The position numbers were made by a program, and so were the translations under genes. A stretch of 64,000 nt of DNA from Rhynchopus euleeides (taxonomy: Eukaryota > Euglenozoa > Diplonemea > Diplonemida > Diplonemidae), in contig OY723273.1 in assembly GCA_963210315.1 (NCBI GenBank), forward strand, positions 2,232,001-2,296,000, in the 5' to 3' direction. This document shows, piece by piece, positions 62,248 through 64,000 of this stretch; the first letter of the stretch is position 1; every line of letters starts with the position of its first letter. A model generated the notes under the pieces. The model searched no databases, had not been told where the DNA came from, and was given only the letters and a program-made list of their open reading frames with translations.

Positions 62248-63300
62248 CCACGGTGGGATCTTGTAAATTTTACATGTAAAAATACCGATTTTTACATGTA
62301 TTATACATGTATAATACTTGCATGTCAACTATTATACATGTATAATACATGTATATGCCTGAAATATACATGTAAAATACATGTACCGTAAACGGAAAAA
62401 GGGTGGACCGTAAAAATGTTCCAAGTTCCCAAAAAAAGGCCAAACGTTCCATCTTTTTTACGGTCCACTATTTATTGGGACTGCATATGGAAAAGACAAT
62501 GCGATTTTCGCCCGCGGGCTGGTGGGTTGCGGGGCGCGGACTGCGGCCTCCACGCCGCAGACTCCCGCACGTAGGCCTCCCGACCTCCCAGCTTTGGACC
62601 CTCCCTCCACCACCGCAACCAACACCAGCAAGAGAAGCAAGTCCTCCCTGCGTGTGGAAAGGGCACGATCACCACCACTCACCTCGAGACTCACCCACCA
62701 CCACACCTCGAGAAGTGTAGTACCATGCAAGGAGCGTTCCGGTAGAAGTAAAAGTAGAACCTGATGCACGAGCCCACAAAAGCAGCCACAGTACGGCAGG
62801 GCGCGCAGACAGAAGCTGAGACCACCGGGCTCCCTCCAGATGTAAATTTGTGAATCAGTGCCCGGAAAATTCAGGGAAATCGTACTCCTTTAGTGTAGTA
62901 CACCCTGCAGTAACTGTGGGAGAACAGTTCCCGGACGATGGTGAGCGCACACTCTGTGCTGAGGCTCTGTGGTGTTAATCCTGCAGCTTCAGTCGTACGA
63001 TTTCCTTGGTTCCTTCGCGACTTCGTCACGAAGGAACTCGTAAAAAAACCGCCAAGTCCACTATCCCAACCGTAAAATAGGTGGACCGTAAAAATGTTCC
63101 AAGTTCCGGAAAAATCCCATTTGTTCCATCTTTTTTACGGTCCACCTATAGTACGGTTCACCTTTATTACGGTCCACAATATTTCCGTTTACGGTATATC
63201 AAGTAAAAATACATGTATAATACTTGCATGTCAACTATTATACATGTATTTTTACTTGATATACATGTATTTTACATGTATATTTCATGCATTTACATGT
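62248..63300 (-). repeat. Right arm of a 1.05 kb inverted repeat
   Basis: Mirror of 59133-60184. A few substitutions separate the arms, for example in the centre of the internal element (62386-63198). Confidence 0.85.
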
Positions 63301-64000
63301 ATTTTACATGTATAATACTTGCATGACAAGTAAAATACTTGCATGCAAGTAAAATACATGTATTTTACTTGCATGCAAGTATTTTACTTGTCATGCAAGT
63401 ATTTTACATGTATAATACTTGCATGACAAGTATTATACATGTAAAATACATGTAAATGCATGAAATATACATGTAAAATACATGTATAATAGTTGACATG
63501 CAAGTATTATACATGTATTTTTACTTGATATACATGTATTTTACATGTATATTTCATGCATTTACATGTATTTTACATGTATAATACTTGTCATGCAAGT
63601 ATTATACATGTAAAATACTTGCACGACAAGTAAAATACATGTATAATACTTGCATGACAAGTAAAATACTTGCATGCAAGTAAAATACATGTATTTTACT
63701 TGCATGCAAGTATTTTACTTGTCATGCAAGTATTTTACATGTATAATACTTGCATGACAAGTATTATACATGTAAAATACATGTAAATGCATGAAATATA
63801 CATGTAAAATACATGTATATCAAGTAAAGATACATGTATAATAGTTGACATGCAAGTATTATACATGTATTTTTACTTGATATACATGTATTTTACATGT
63901 ATATTTCAGGCATATACATGTATTATACATGTATAATAGTTGACATGCAAGTATTATACATGTATAATACATCTAAAAATCGGTATTTTTACATGTAAAA
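63199..64000. repeat. AT-rich palindromic satellite, running off the window
   Basis: About 800 bp of the words TACATGTA, TTGCATGCAAG, TTGTCATGCAAG and TATCAAGTAAAAATACATG, arranged with a step of roughly 11 or 21-22 bp and with larger mirrored blocks. It continues past the window end. Confidence 0.85.

Overview
This is eukaryotic nuclear DNA, almost wholly intergenic and repeat-derived. There is no bacterial gene packing and no operon, rRNA, tRNA or CRISPR array that I can support. The host looks like a protist with a large, transposon-rich genome. The style of the reverse transcriptases (FADD box, a C-terminal Cys/His finger with a D-T-P-D-H-L-W-W core) makes me think of alveolates such as chromerids, dinoflagellates or perkinsids, but that is a low-confidence guess. 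I could not build one confident intact host gene. The long open frames that hold up are retroelement genes, plus a few exon-like fragments that appear to have been captured inside DNA transposons.

Layout. 1-11035: low-complexity, pyrimidine-rich DNA with short inverted-repeat elements, a 1.2 kb hAT-like element with an exact 8-bp target duplication (4784-5988), and two adjacent TA-flanked inverted-repeat elements (7423-9010, 9013-9798). 11036-20679: a full-length, apparently recent non-LTR retrotransposon (about 12693-19022) lying between two copies of a 1657-bp host sequence that look identical, so the target-site duplication seems to be kilobase-sized. Its two genes share one frame and are separated by a single UGA (followed by CGG); a perfect 2A ribosome-skipping motif stands just before the endonuclease, and no ATG is available for the second gene. 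22660-34636: a 12 kb composite with foldback-like arms of AATCACAAC-type repeats and identical termini, holding two truncated copies of a second retroelement family placed head to head, themselves invaded by TA-type elements and two mariner-like relics. 34641-38736: two hAT-like elements with 8-bp duplications and a TA-type element. 39947-45213: a second foldback composite carrying a 1547-codon reverse-transcriptase frame on the minus strand. 45472-50462: a 5 kb hAT-like element with two further elements nested in it, one with a decayed hAT transposase. 50471-56661: low-complexity DNA with few recognisable features. 56662-64000: a third foldback end, AT-rich palindromic satellite, three copies of a TIR element rich in GTAAATATTATGGAACG words, a TIR element with a captured, intron-containing gene fragment, and a 1.05 kb inverted repeat whose 2 kb loop holds another hAT-like element.

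How the parts relate. The window can be read as a stratigraphy of insertions: many junctions keep exact target duplications (8 bp for six hAT-like insertions, TA for the mariner-like ones, CATG, TTGGCTG, CAGTG), and one hAT insertion has its empty site preserved in a neighbouring repeat. The most notable biology is the stop-readthrough plus 2A arrangement of the retrotransposon, its 1657-bp target duplication, the foldback composites that carry reverse transcriptase, and the C-terminal tail of that second reverse-transcriptase family, which repeats a Lys-Arg-Arg-Leu-Gly motif together with Ser-Pro clusters.
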